From: Burkholderiaceae bacterium
GTDB lineage: Bacteria > Pseudomonadota > Gammaproteobacteria > Burkholderiales > Burkholderiaceae_D
Direction: 5' to 3'
NCBI GenBank assembly: GCA_004298905.1
Contig: SCTK01000013.1
Span: 1 to 64,000 of the forward strand
DNA length: 64,000 bases
Position 1 is the first letter of the stretch, and every line of letters begins with the position of its first letter. The notes below the pieces were generated by a model that was not told the origin of the DNA, searched no databases, and was given only the letters and a program-made list of their open reading frames with translations. Positions 7,127 to 18,782 of the stretch are shown here, piece by piece. The position numbers and the translations under genes are program-made.

Positions 7127-8491
7127 ATGCTGGATAACCTCACCACCCGACTGGCGAAAGTCGTCAAAACGCTCAAGGGCGAAGCGCGCTTGACGGAAGC
7201 CAACACGCAGGAAATGCTGCGCGAGATTCGCATGGCGCTGCTGGAAGCCGACGTCGCGCTGCCGGTGGTGCGCGACTTCATCGCCAAAATCAAGGATGCC
7301 GCGCTAGGCGCAGAAGTAGTCGGCAGCCTGACGCCGGGCCAGGCGCTGGTCGGCGTGGTTAACCGTGAATTGACCGCCTTGATGGGTGGGCAATCGGCCG
7401 GTCTGAATCTGGCCACCACCCCCCCGGCGATTATTTTGATGGCCGGCCTGCAAGGCGCGGGGAAAACCACCACCGTCGGCAAGCTGGCCAAATGGCTCAA
7501 GGATACGCAAAAGAAAAAAGTGCTGACGGTCAGTTGCGATGTCTATCGTCCGGCCGCGATTGCGCAGTTGCAAACCGTTGCCGGTCAGGTGGGCGCGGAC
7601 TTCTTTCCCTCCACCCCGGAACAAAAGCCGGCCGACATTGCGCGTGCGGCGGTCGATTGGGCCAAGCGGCATTTTCATGACGTGCTGATCGTCGATACGG
7701 CCGGCCGTCTCGGCATCGATCAGGCGATGATGGATGAGATCGCACTGCTACATCGCACGTTGAACCCGATCGAAACATTGTTTGTCGTCGATGCCATGCA
7801 GGGCCAGGATGCCGTCAACACGGCCAAAGCCTTTGGCGACGCACTGCCGCTGACCGGCGTGATTCTTACCAAGCTGGATGGCGATGCGCGCGGCGGCGCG
7901 GCGCTGTCGGTGCGTCACGTCACCGGCTGCCCGATCAAGTTTGTCGGCGTGGCGGAAAAACTCACCGGCCTGGAAGCCTTCCACCCGGACCGCATGGCCC
8001 AGCGTATTCTCGGCATGGGCGACATCCTCTCGCTGGTGGAAGAGGCGCACCAGAAAATCGACCTGGATGCCGCGCAAGATCTGGCGCAGAAGGTCAAGTC
8101 GGGCAAAGGCTTCGACCTGGAAGATTTCAAGGCACAAATTGTGCAGATGAAAAAAATGGGCGGCCTCGCCTCGCTGGCCGACAAACTTCCCGCGCAATTC
8201 GCCCAGGCCGCCAGCCAGGTCAACAGCGGCCAGGCCGAAAAACAGATGCGTCGCACCGAAGGCATCATCAATGCGATGACGCCGCAGGAACGCCACAAGC
8301 CCGAACTCATCAAGGCTTCGCGCAAGCGCCGCATCGCCACCGGCGCAGGCGTACACGTACAGGAAGTCAACCGCCTGCTCAACCAGTTCGAACAAATGCG
8401 CGACATGATGAAGCAGATGCAGAAAGGCGGCATGGCCAAGATGATGCGCGGCATGCAGGGCTTGAAAGGCATGCTGCCGGGGCGGCGTTGA
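7127..8491 (+). CDS. ffh: Signal recognition particle protein Ffh
   Basis: 454 residues, standard for bacterial Ffh. The four-helix N domain begins MLDNLTTRLAKVVKTLKG; the GTPase G domain follows with P-loop GLQGAGKTTTVGKLA near residue 105, DTAGRLG and TKLDGDARGG; the Met-rich M domain (about 300-450) ends KQMQKGGMAKMMRGMQGLKG and binds 4.5S RNA and signal sequences. It targets inner-membrane proteins co-translationally with FtsY. The ATG at 7127 is chosen because homologues begin here; the frame is open far upstream without meaning. A cupin gene overlaps its stop by one base. Confidence 0.97.
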   Translation: MLDNLTTRLAKVVKTLKGEARLTEANTQEMLREIRMALLEADVALPVVRDFIAKIKDAALGAEVVGSLTPGQALVGVVNRELTALMGGQSAGLNLATTPPAIILMAGLQGAGKTTTVGKLAKWLKDTQKKKVLTVSCDVYRPAAIAQLQTVAGQVGADFFPSTPEQKPADIARAAVDWAKRHFHDVLIVDTAGRLGIDQAMMDEIALLHRTLNPIETLFVVDAMQGQDAVNTAKAFGDALPLTGVILTKLDGDARGGAALSVRHVTGCPIKFVGVAEKLTGLEAFHPDRMAQRILGMGDILSLVEEAHQKIDLDAAQDLAQKVKSGKGFDLEDFKAQIVQMKKMGGLASLADKLPAQFAQAASQVNSGQAEKQMRRTEGIINAMTPQERHKPELIKASRKRRIATGAGVHVQEVNRLLNQFEQMRDMMKQMQKGGMAKMMRGMQGLKGMLPGRR

Positions 8492-8994
8492 TGAGTACGT
8501 TGTTGATGAATGCGCCCATCATTCTGGATCAGCCCCTGCTCGACCGGCTCGGCGAACAGGCCCGGCAATCGCCGCGCCTGCGCGCCCACCTGAACCTGCA
8601 CGACCGCGCCGACGCGCCTTGCCACCGCTTGCTGGTCGCCATCGAACCAGGCAGCTATGTCGCCCCGCATCGCCATGTCGAGCACGACAAGGCTGAATCC
8701 TTCGTGGTGATCCGCGGCAGTCTGGGCCTGATCGTGTTCACCGAGCACGGGCAGATTCACAGCGCCCACCGGCTCGATGCGTGCGGAACCTGTCTCGGCG
8801 TGCACATTCCCTGCAACACTTTCCACACCATCTTTGCCCTGACCAGCGGCACGGTCTTCTTTGAAAGCAAGGCCGGCCCTTACGCGCCGATTGGCGAAGC
8901 CGATTTCGCCCCCTGGGCGCCGCGCGAAGGTGCCGAGGCATGCGCCGCGCAACTGGCGCAGTGGCACACCTGCCTGCCCGCCACTGCGGTCTGA
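8491..8994 (+). CDS. WbuC-family cupin protein
   Basis: 167 residues; the ATG at 8491 overlaps the ffh stop (TGATG), pointing to coupled translation. A single cupin barrel is visible: APHRHVEHDKAESFVVIRGS supplies the HxH and Glu metal ligands of motif 1, and a later His in PCNTFHTIF fits motif 2. It resembles the WbuC family, cupins first noted in O-antigen clusters, with no established reaction. Placement after ffh rather than in a sugar cluster gives no hint of substrate. Confidence 0.75.
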   Translation: MSTLLMNAPIILDQPLLDRLGEQARQSPRLRAHLNLHDRADAPCHRLLVAIEPGSYVAPHRHVEHDKAESFVVIRGSLGLIVFTEHGQIHSAHRLDACGTCLGVHIPCNTFHTIFALTSGTVFFESKAGPYAPIGEADFAPWAPREGAEACAAQLAQWHTCLPATAV

Positions 8995-9156
8995 CGCACC
9001 CCCGTCACACCATCCGCTCCGCAGTATTTCGTCTGCCAGCCCCGATCCAAAGGTGATGTGCACACGCACATCCATACTCCGCGCGCATTGCCCGCGATGC
9101 GAAACTTTTTGCGTGTGCGGCGATTTGCAAACACGGCGCGACACCACTAGAATTAG

Positions 9157-9190
9157 TTGCAAATTAGAGTGAACACACTATATATTGTGT
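9157..9190 (+). promoter_or_regulatory. nrdAB promoter with NrdR box
   Basis: A 16-bp NrdR box ACACTATATATTGTGT lies at 9175-9190 and fits the family consensus (acaCWATATaTWgtgt). It covers a likely -10 (TATATT, 9181-9186), with a possible -35 TTGCAA at 9157-9162 and an 18-bp spacer. NrdR bound here would block RNA polymerase. NrdR boxes usually come in pairs; I see only a weak second candidate downstream (near 9198-9213). The repressor gene is at 25670-26131. From this promoter the nrdA leader would be about 320 nt. Confidence 0.75.
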
Positions 9191-9442
9191 GTCATACAAA
9201 AACGATGTGTCAGACACTGGAGGCAGGCGATGAGCGATTTCAGGTTAGCGTTGAATCATTTTTCCACGCACCTCGCGTGGCAAACCCCCACCACCACAGG
9301 GCTTGCAGCACACCCCCACAACCGCCGATGCCGTGTTATGCACCCGTTGTTCCACTAGATTTTCACCGGGTTTTCCACCGAGTTGTCCACTGTATGACAA
9401 CGGCCGGTTCGGCAACGATGCCAAAACCCAAAGCCAATACAA

Positions 9443-9499
9443 GGCCTGATCGACTGGCCGTTTTTTAAATGATTGCAACCGGTGCCCACCGGTATTTTT
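9443..9499 (+). terminator. Two tandem terminator-like hairpins in the nrdA leader
   Basis: Hairpin 1 pairs GGCC (9443-9446) with GGCC (9456-9459), followed by six T (9461-9466). Hairpin 2 pairs ACCGGTG (9478-9484) with CACCGGT (9487-9493) and is followed by ATTTTT, directly before the GGAGG ribosome binding site of nrdA. Hairpin 1 is weak; hairpin 2 has a 7-bp perfect stem but a very small loop. Placed in a long leader, they could attenuate transcription or govern ribosome access. This is inferred from structure only. Confidence 0.4.
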
Positions 9500-9510
9500 G
9501 GAGGTAAGCG

Positions 9511-12441
<2,931 letters not shown>

Positions 12442-12457
12442 CTCAAGGGAGAACATC

Positions 12458-13690
12458 ATGTTGTCATGGGACGAAGAACCGATCAGCCAACCGACCACCC
12501 GCAGCGTGCCTTCGCCGCTGCCGGGCCTGCGCCTGGAAGAAGTGAAACCGCATCAGGCAGCTGCGCCCCTGCCCGGCTACAAGGAAATGACGGGTGTGGC
12601 CACCACGCCGGTAGTTAATACACCGCCGGTCAGCAAAGCGCCTGCCGCTGCAAAGGCACCGGCGCCGAGCACCGGCCGGGTCAATGCCGCCGACAAGCGC
12701 ATCATCAACGGTGCAACCGACGTCAACCAGCTGGTGCCGTTCAAATACAAATGGGCCTGGGAAAAATATCTGGCCGGCTGCTCCAACCACTGGATGCCGC
12801 AAGAGATCAACATGTCGCGCGATATCGCGCTGTGGAAAGACCCGAACGGCCTGACCGAAGACGAGCGCCGCATCATCAAGCGCAATCTCGGCTTCTTCGT
12901 CACCGCCGATTCGCTGGCCGCCAACAATATCGTGCTGGGCACCTATCGCCACATCACCGCGCCCGAGTGCCGCCAGTACCTGCTGCGCCAGGCGTTTGAA
13001 GAGGCGATCCACACCCACGCCTACCAGTACATCGTCGAATCGCTGGCGCTGGACGAGAGCGAAATCTTCAACGCCTATAACGAGGTTGCCTCGATCCGCG
13101 ACAAGGATCAGTTCCTGATCCCGTTCATCAACGTGCTGACCGACCCGGCCTTCAAGACCGGCACGCCGCAGACCGACCAGACCCTGCTCAAGTCGCTGAT
13201 CGTGTTCGCCTGCATCATGGAAGGCCTGTTCTTCTATGTCGGCTTCACCCAGATCCTGGCGATGGGCCGGCAGAACAAGATGACCGGCGCCGCCGAGCAA
13301 TACATGTACATTCTGCGCGACGAGTCCCTGCACTGCAATTTCGGCATCGACCTGATCAACCAGATCAAGCTGGAAAACCCGCATCTGTGGACCCCGGAGT
13401 TCCGCGAGGAAATCCGCGCCCTGTTCCAGCAAGCCGTCGATCTCGAATATCGCTATGCCGAAGACACCATGCCGCGCGGCGTGCTGGGTCTGAACGCGCC
13501 GATGTTCAAAGGTTATTTGCGCTTTATCGCCAACCGCCGCTGCCAGCAAATTGGTATCGAGCCACTGTTCGCCAACGAAGACAACCCCTTCCCCTGGATG
13601 GCCGAGATGATCGACCTGAAAAAGGAACGCAATTTCTTCGAAACGCGCGTGATCGAGTATCAGACAGGCGGCGCCTTAAGTTGGGAGTAA
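12458..13690 (+). CDS. nrdB: Ribonucleoside-diphosphate reductase, class Ia beta subunit
   Basis: 410 residues from the ATG at 12458, which has AAGGGAG upstream; an upstream in-frame start overlaps nrdA and is not needed. A Pro/Ala-rich N-terminal extension of about 80 residues precedes the ferritin-like fold. Metal and radical residues are visible: [12 protein letters not shown] gives the E-x-x-H ligands with Tyr four residues after the His, as in radical-bearing NrdB, and [14 protein letters not shown] gives the second E/H pair. It houses the di-iron tyrosyl cofactor for NrdA. Transcription should end at the hairpin at 13861. Confidence 0.96.
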   Translation: MLSWDEEPISQPTTRSVPSPLPGLRLEEVKPHQAAAPLPGYKEMTGVATTPVVNTPPVSKAPAAAKAPAPSTGRVNAADKRIINGATDVNQLVPFKYKWAWEKYLAGCSNHWMPQEINMSRDIALWKDPNGLTEDERRIIKRNLGFFVTADSLAANNIVLGTYRHITAPECRQYLLRQAFEEAIHTHAYQYIVESLALDESEIFNAYNEVASIRDKDQFLIPFINVLTDPAFKTGTPQTDQTLLKSLIVFACIMEGLFFYVGFTQILAMGRQNKMTGAAEQYMYILRDESLHCNFGIDLINQIKLENPHLWTPEFREEIRALFQQAVDLEYRYAEDTMPRGVLGLNAPMFKGYLRFIANRRCQQIGIEPLFANEDNPFPWMAEMIDLKKERNFFETRVIEYQTGGALSWE

Positions 13691-14103
13691 GCGTGACGTT
13701 ATTGGAAAGACTTTCATGAACCCACGGAGGACGAGATAGACCCGCATCGTAAGCGCTCTCTCTATCGAACCCTGATACATGCAGGCCTGCCTTTGGCAAT
13801 GGCCGATGGTTCTCTGCCCCCCGTGATTGGCAAGCAAGATCAAGCCGGTTTTACTTATTCAAAAAATGCTGACCGCATGCGGTCGGCATTTTTTTCGTCC
13901 AACGGCAGTCCCCGTGGGATGATTTTCACTAGCGCCGCCAACCGCTTTCAGCGCAGGCCGAGCAGCCAGTGTGTACCGCATTCATTAGCGCATGGACGCT
14001 TTTCTTCTTGCGCCGATGAATAGCCCGCAGCCTGACAACGCGTTGTCTTGATGCGGGTTTCATTTATCTTGTGTTTTAACAACTTCACGTGAAGGAGCGC
14101 ATC
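13691..14103. other. Intergenic region between nrdB and the histone-like gene
   Basis: Apart from the nrdB terminator at 13861-13896 and the ribosome binding site GAAGGAG (14091-14097) of the next gene, I find no gene here. Small open frames on both strands lack conserved features. A palindrome CAACGCGTTG lies near 14036-14045, and the stretch to 14100 is AT-richer and probably holds the promoter of the histone-like gene; I cannot fix its -35 and -10. Confidence 0.5.
13861..13896 (+). terminator. Rho-independent terminator after nrdAB
   Basis: A strong hairpin: AAATGCTGACCGC pairs with GCGGTCGGCATTT around a central AT with one G-T pair, followed by a T run. The A run before and T run after could let it work for both strands. 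It is about 170 bp after the nrdB stop. Confidence 0.85.
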
Positions 14104-14682
14104 ATGGCAACTGCCAAGAAACCTGCGGCCAAGAAACCGGCCGCCAAAAAGCCTGCAGCCAAGAAACCGGCTGCAAAAAAACCGGCCGCAAAGAAACCCG
14201 CGGCTAAAAAACCGGCCGCCAAAAAGCCAGTAGCGAAAAAAGCTGCTGCTAAAAAGCCAGCCGCGAAAAAGCCCGCTGCCAAAAAACCGGCCGCGAAAAA
14301 AGCTGCTGCTAAGAAACCCGTAGCCAAAAAAGCCGCGGCGAAAAAACCAGCAGCGAAAAAAGCTGCGGCCAAGAAGCCAGTAGCCAAAAAAGCCGCCGCA
14401 AAGAAACCAGCAGCGAAAAAAGCTGCAGCTAAAAAACCCGCTGCCAAAAAACCGGCCGCGAAAAAAGCTGCTGCTAAAAAGCCTGCGGCGAAAAAACCCG
14501 CTGCAGCCAAGCCTGCTGCGAAAAAACCTGCCGCCAAGAAAAAGGCTGCTCCGAAGAAAGCTGCTACCAAGCCTGCCGCTGCAGCGCCTGCAATGGCACC
14601 TTCGACCGCTGCTGCACCTGGCGTCAAACCCGCGTTGAATCCGGCCGCAGCCTGGCCGTTTCCGACCGGCAGCCGTCCGTAA
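14104..14682 (+). CDS. Histone H1-like Lys/Ala/Pro-rich DNA-binding protein
   Basis: 192 residues from the ATG at 14104 (GAAGGAG upstream). Nearly the whole protein is a run of KKPAAKKPA and KKAAAKKPV pentads, very basic and probably unfolded, similar to the C-terminal tail of histone H1 and to AlgP/HctB-like bacterial proteins. The last 40 residues are less charged ([20 protein letters not shown]). Such proteins coat or condense DNA. The near-identical codons make the gene prone to length change by slippage. It is a single gene with a terminator at 14739. The antisense open frames here are artefacts of the repeats. Confidence 0.85.
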   Translation: MATAKKPAAKKPAAKKPAAKKPAAKKPAAKKPAAKKPAAKKPVAKKAAAKKPAAKKPAAKKPAAKKAAAKKPVAKKAAAKKPAAKKAAAKKPVAKKAAAKKPAAKKAAAKKPAAKKPAAKKAAAKKPAAKKPAAAKPAAKKPAAKKKAAPKKAATKPAAAAPAMAPSTAAAPGVKPALNPAAAWPFPTGSRP

Positions 14683-14738
14683 GGGTTGAAGCAGGGCGCG
14701 CACCTCGGTGCCGCTCTGTGAACCGTTATGATCGGTCG

Positions 14739-14772
14739 ATCCCGCAAGCCTGGCTTGCGGGATTTTTATTTT
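14739..14772 (+). terminator. Rho-independent terminator after the histone-like gene
   Basis: TCCCGCAAGCC pairs with GGCTTGCGGGA around a very short loop, followed by TTTTTATTTT. It lies 57 bp after the histone-like stop and ends about 75 bp before the yggT start, which also argues against longer upstream starts for yggT. Confidence 0.88.
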
Positions 14773-14847
14773 GACGGCATGCTTCGACTCGTTTCCTGTC
14801 CTTACCGCTCCATCCTTATCACACCATCCTTATCCACGAGGAATGTC

Positions 14848-15402
14848 TTGGCAATCCTGAGAGAAATTCTGAATTTACTGATCGACACCGCCGCTGTTGT
14901 GCTGGGCACGGCCTTTTTGCTGCGCGCCTATATTCAGCATCTGCGCGTCGATCCCTATCACCCGCTGGTACGCTTCGTGATGCAGCTCACCAACTGGGCC
15001 GTGCTGCCGCTACGCCGCACCGTGCCCATCAAACCCCTGGGCAGCCGCGTCGATTGGGCCAGCCTGTTGTGCGCCTGGTTGACGGCCCTGGCAAAGGGGC
15101 TGGTGTATTCGCTGCTGTGGAAAACGCTGTCGCCCCTCGTCCTGCTGCACGCCGTGTTCACGGTGCTGGAATGGGTGTTGTACAGCGCTTTCTTTGTCAC
15201 ACTGCTGTATGTGATCGTGAGTTGGGTGGCGCCACACTCGCACAATGCGCCTCTGCTGGCCGATTTGATGGAGCCGATGTTGCGCCCGATCCGCCGCTTG
15301 TTGCCGCGCACGCAAGGCATCGATTTCTCACCCCTGGTCTTGATCCTGTTGATCCAGATCGGCTTTATCCTGCTGCCGCACCTGCACCAAGCCTTGATGT
15401 GA
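14848..15402 (+). CDS. yggT: YggT family membrane protein
   Basis: 184 residues from a TTG at 14848, preceded by GAGGAA at the right distance; longer in-frame starts would run into the terminator at 14739. Two YGGT repeats are visible, each with two hydrophobic helices; the second has VIVSWVAPHSHNA and PMLRPIRRLLPRTQGIDFSPLV. The family sits in the inner membrane; roles in cell division and osmotic stress have been proposed for homologues. The stop overlaps the next gene by 4 bp (GTGA), and the yggT-yggU pair is conserved in proteobacteria. Confidence 0.85.
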   Translation: MAILREILNLLIDTAAVVLGTAFLLRAYIQHLRVDPYHPLVRFVMQLTNWAVLPLRRTVPIKPLGSRVDWASLLCAWLTALAKGLVYSLLWKTLSPLVLLHAVFTVLEWVLYSAFFVTLLYVIVSWVAPHSHNAPLLADLMEPMLRPIRRLLPRTQGIDFSPLVLILLIQIGFILLPHLHQALM

Positions 15403-15710
15403 ACACCCCGGTCTGGCTGCAGCCCACCACCAGCGGCTGGCAACTGCAGTTGCACATCCAACCGGGAGCGCGTCATACGGAAGCGGCGGGGGAATATGGC
15501 ACGGCGCTGAAAGTGCGCATCCATGCACCGCCGGTGGATGGCAAGGCCAATCAGGAATTGCTGCTGTGGTTGCAGCGCCGGTTAAACGTCCCCGCTCGCG
15601 CCATCACACTGATTGCCGGCCAGAGCAGCCGACGCAAAACGGTTGCCTTGAATACAGAAGGTTTGACAGTTGCGCAAATTGAGCGCGCGCTGATGAATCC
15701 GGATTCCTGA
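15399..15710 (+). CDS. yggU: DUF167 family protein YggU
   Basis: 103 residues from the GTG at 15399, overlapping the yggT stop. The DUF167 core is plain: LQLHIQPGARHTEAAG, then LKVRIHAPPVDGKANQELL and ITLIAGQSSRRKTVAL. This small alpha/beta protein is widespread and has no assigned reaction. Overlap with yggT suggests coupled translation. Confidence 0.87.
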   Translation: MNTPVWLQPTTSGWQLQLHIQPGARHTEAAGEYGTALKVRIHAPPVDGKANQELLLWLQRRLNVPARAITLIAGQSSRRKTVALNTEGLTVAQIERALMNPDS

Positions 15711-15731
15711 TCTGAAAACCCAGACAGTGAA

Positions 15732-16190
15732 TCAGTGAGAAACCCGGGTGGTGCCACCGGAAGACAGCAAGCGTACGCGCTCGCCGGGGTGGAACACTTC
15801 ATCGGCTTCCTGCACGATGGCACGCAACTCGCCATTGTCCAGTTTGACAGTGATCTCAAAACCCTTGACCTTGGCTGCCTCGCCCTCGATCGCATGGCCA
15901 GCAATGCCGCCCACCACCGCACCGAGTACCGTGCCAACCACCGCACCCTTGCCTTTGCCGACATTGCTGCCTGCCACGCCGCCGACCACGGCACCGGCGC
16001 CGGTGCCCACACCGGTTTGCTGGCGATCAATCATGACTTCGCGTACGCTTTCAACGGTGGCCATACGCACCGTCTGCTCGCGCTGCGTTTCGCGCGCGTT
16101 ATAACTGCTGCCGGAATGGCTTTGCCAAGTACAAGCAGCCAGACCCAACATCAGGCCGGACAAGAGGAAGGAGGTGTGCAAGGTACGCAT
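15732..16190 (-). CDS. Glycine-zipper 2TM outer-membrane lipoprotein (SlyB-like)
   Basis: 152 residues. Signal peptide with lipobox LGLAAC (Cys20), so lipidated and probably in the outer membrane. The middle (about 60-100) is a glycine zipper, GVGTGAGAVVGGVAG and AVVGTVLGAVVGGIAG, of the 2TM type found in SlyB/PcP lipoproteins. A beta-rich C-terminal domain follows (KGFEITVKLDNGELRAIVQE). The family is linked to envelope integrity. It lies 60 bp downstream of the PfkB kinase gene on the same strand. Confidence 0.82.
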   Translation of the reverse strand: MRTLHTSFLLSGLMLGLAACTWQSHSGSSYNARETQREQTVRMATVESVREVMIDRQQTGVGTGAGAVVGGVAGSNVGKGKGAVVGTVLGAVVGGIAGHAIEGEAAKVKGFEITVKLDNGELRAIVQEADEVFHPGERVRLLSSGGTTRVSH

Positions 16191-16250
16191 TTAATGCTCC
16201 AAAGTAACTGGTGTAGTTTTGACCCGGGTCTTGATAAAGGTTCAGAAGGT

Positions 16251-17186
16251 TCACCAGATTTTATAGCCGAAATTATTGGCAAAGCGGTTGCCGATTTCAT
16301 CGCGCTTGGGGGTGTGATTCTGTGCGCCTTGATGCGCGATCTTGATGGCGCCCATCAGGCTGGCCAGGCGACCGGTGGTTTCCCAATCCATGCCCTCGCT
16401 CAAACCATAGAGTAGCCCGGCACGGTAGGCATCACCGCAGCCGGTCGGATCAACCATGGCACTCGGCTGGGCGCAGGGAATCTCGATCACCTTGCCGTCG
16501 GTATAAATGTGTGATCCCTTGCCGCCCAAAGTCACAATCAGGGCCTTCACCTGATGGGCGATCTGCTCCAGCGAAAGCCCCACACGCTCGGACAACATGC
16601 GCGCCTCATAGTCGTTGACGGTAATGTAGTCCGCTTGCGCGATAAAGGTCAGCAACTCGGTGCGATCGAACATGGGCAAACCCTGACCCGGATCGAAGAT
16701 GAAGGGAATGCGCTTTTCGTGAAACTGCGCGGCATGTTCCATCATGCCGCGCTTGCCGTCGGGCGCCACGATGCCGATGCCGATATCGCTGGCATCGCCG
16801 ACACGATTCATGTGCGACGAATTCATTGCCCCCGGATGAAAGGCTGTGATCTGGTTATCGCTCATGTCCGTGGTGATGAAAGCCTGTGCCGTGTAGGCGC
16901 CGGGAACAATCCGCAAATGCTGGGTATCGAGTTCCTGATCGTACAGCCGCTGACGATAATCCGCACCATCCATACCCAGCGTGGTCATCAACACCGGCTG
17001 CCCGCCCAGCAGGCCGAGGTTGTAGGCGATGTTGGCGCCTGTGCCGCCGTACTCGCGGCGCAGCGCCGGCACCAGAAAAGACACATTCAGGATGTGCACC
17101 TGCTCCGGCAGGATATGGTCCTTGAAGTGGCCTTCAAAAACCATGATGTTGTCATACGCAATCGAACCGCAAATCAGTGCACGCAT
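16251..17186 (-). CDS. PfkB-family carbohydrate/adenosine kinase
   Basis: 311 residues from the ATG at 17186 (MRALICGS). Ribokinase/PfkB fold: the N-terminal YGGTGANIAYNLGLLGG signature near residue 50 and the C-terminal catalytic motif VDPTGCGDAYRAGLLYG, with the anion hole GCGD and catalytic Asp near 255. Betaproteobacterial homologues in this place are called adenosine kinase, but the substrate cannot be read from sequence. It is last in the aroQ-accBC-prmA-tpx cluster, 72 bp after tpx. Confidence 0.82.
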   Translation of the reverse strand: MRALICGSIAYDNIMVFEGHFKDHILPEQVHILNVSFLVPALRREYGGTGANIAYNLGLLGGQPVLMTTLGMDGADYRQRLYDQELDTQHLRIVPGAYTAQAFITTDMSDNQITAFHPGAMNSSHMNRVGDASDIGIGIVAPDGKRGMMEHAAQFHEKRIPFIFDPGQGLPMFDRTELLTFIAQADYITVNDYEARMLSERVGLSLEQIAHQVKALIVTLGGKGSHIYTDGKVIEIPCAQPSAMVDPTGCGDAYRAGLLYGLSEGMDWETTGRLASLMGAIKIAHQGAQNHTPKRDEIGNRFANNFGYKIW

Positions 17187-17258
17187 CGTCTGAACCCGAA
17201 ACAAGAAAGTGAAACCATGGACGGCGTCCGCCTGAGAGATTAACGGCCGCCCCCGGAA

Positions 17259-17759
17259 TTATTTCAATGCCGCCAACGCGGCCGCATAGTCTGGCTCGTG
17301 GCCGATCTCCGGTACCAACTGGCTGTATATCACACGATCGTTTTCATCCAGCACGATCACGGCGCGGGCGCACAGACCCACCAATGGGCCGCTCAGAATT
17401 TCGACGCCATAGTTGCGCATGAATTCGCGGCCGCGCATGGTCGACAGGGTCGACACGTTCTGCAAACCTTCGGCGCTGCAAAAACGTGAAGCCGCAAAAG
17501 GCAGGTCGCCGGAAATCATCAGCACCACGGTATTGTCCAGACTGCTCGCCGCCTGATTGAAAGCGCGCGCGGAACTGGCGCACACCCCCGTATCCAGACT
17601 CGCCACAATATTCAGAATTTTGCGCTGGCCAGCAAAACTGGACAGTGGCACATCCTTCAGATCCGGCCCGACCAGACTGAAGGCGGGCGCACGGTCACCC
17701 GGCTGCAGGAATGATCCGCCGATTTCGATGGGATTGCCTTTTTGGGTGACGGTGGACAT
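17259..17759 (-). CDS. tpx: Thiol peroxidase
   Basis: 166 residues, standard Tpx length. This atypical 2-Cys peroxiredoxin reduces peroxides using thioredoxin. The peroxidatic Cys60 is in [15 protein letters not shown], and the resolving Cys94 in [11 protein letters not shown]. Homologues more often read DTPVC; the Gly is a small change. The start has a ribosome binding site (GGAGAAACGTT) upstream. It lies between the DUF3426 protein and the PfkB kinase, a usual position in this group. Confidence 0.93.
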   Translation of the reverse strand: MSTVTQKGNPIEIGGSFLQPGDRAPAFSLVGPDLKDVPLSSFAGQRKILNIVASLDTGVCASSARAFNQAASSLDNTVVLMISGDLPFAASRFCSAEGLQNVSTLSTMRGREFMRNYGVEILSGPLVGLCARAVIVLDENDRVIYSQLVPEIGHEPDYAAALAALK

Positions 17760-17786
17760 AACGTTTCTCCTCGGAATTAAAACGGT

Positions 17787-18758
17787 TCAGGGATAGAACA
17801 GATAAACATGATAGCCACTGGCTTCAACATCGGTAGCGCGCCAATGCAGCTTGAGCGTGTATTCGTTGCGCGCCAGCAAACCTTCGTTCAAGGACTCCGG
17901 TTTGTCCGCCAGATAATCGGTGGCTTGAAAGACCTTCCGTGCCACGGTGCGATTTTGCGTATTGGTCAGCCAGACTTCCAATGCCGGGAAGCGCTGGGCA
18001 AAGCGGCTGTTGTTGCGCAGGGTCACGTTCAGTGTATAGACATCCTTCTGTTGATGCGCGGCCTGCAAATCCGAGGCTTCAATACTGATGACTTCCGGCT
18101 GCTGCAAAGGCGTGATCTCGCAATGCAACTGACTGCAAAAGGTCTGCAGCCAGGGTTTGCTGGCGGGCCAATGGGCTGCCAGCGTATTGCGAAACACATA
18201 AGCGCCCTGCCCCAGCAACAGTACCAGACCCAGCATAAAGAGCGCCAGATAAACCGCGCTCACCCAGCGCGCCCGGCGCGCTTCTCGAAGAAAACCTGCC
18301 TGCGCCAATTCCAGCGATGGCAGCGTGGATTCTTCAATGGGAATTTCTTCTGAGGTCCTTGGATCTTCCAACCCGGATTCAATCGCGTCCAGCGGATCGA
18401 CTGGCGCTTCCGTTCCAGCAGTGTCCTCTGCTTCGGCCTCCTCCGGCACCGTTTCTGCAAACACAGTTTCTTCTGCGTCGCTCAAATCCATCAAGGTAAT
18501 CGGGTCGTCCGGCTCACGATCCTCGCGCAGTGTCGACTCGATCAGCTCGGCCACTTTTTTCAGTGCGGCGGGTTTAACCGTGGTAGTGGCTGCGGTAGGC
18601 GCCAAGACCTGCTCCGACTCGGCCAGATAGGACATGTGCGACACGCCATTGAACACATGGCTACAGACGCCACAACGCACCATGCCGTGCCGCAGCTTGA
18701 GCTGCTCACTGGCAACACGAAAACGTGTCTGGCATTCGGGGCATTGTGTGACGAGCAT
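17787..18758 (-). CDS. Zinc-ribbon and DUF3426 membrane protein
   Basis: 323 residues. The N-terminal MJ0042-type zinc ribbon has two CxxC pairs (TQCPECQTRFRV and VRCGVCSHVF). An acidic low-complexity stretch follows (about 80-160), then one transmembrane helix (about 175-197) and a C-terminal DUF3426 domain, probably periplasmic, including an LHWRATD segment near the end. Function is unknown. The gene follows prmA by 24 bp and precedes tpx by 27 bp; this neighbourhood is conserved in betaproteobacteria. Confidence 0.83.
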   Translation of the reverse strand: MLVTQCPECQTRFRVASEQLKLRHGMVRCGVCSHVFNGVSHMSYLAESEQVLAPTAATTTVKPAALKKVAELIESTLREDREPDDPITLMDLSDAEETVFAETVPEEAEAEDTAGTEAPVDPLDAIESGLEDPRTSEEIPIEESTLPSLELAQAGFLREARRARWVSAVYLALFMLGLVLLLGQGAYVFRNTLAAHWPASKPWLQTFCSQLHCEITPLQQPEVISIEASDLQAAHQQKDVYTLNVTLRNNSRFAQRFPALEVWLTNTQNRTVARKVFQATDYLADKPESLNEGLLARNEYTLKLHWRATDVEASGYHVYLFYP

Positions 18759-18782
18759 GGCTGATGTGTGTGTCTCAATCTC

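Noticed and set aside
13793-14023. A 76-codon frame between nrdB and the histone-like gene
   Set aside because: It runs through the nrdB terminator and has no recognisable features or good ribosome binding site.
14085-14747. Long frames antisense to the histone-like gene with FFAAGFLAA-type repeats
   Set aside because: They are mirror images of the KKPAA codon repeats, not real membrane proteins.
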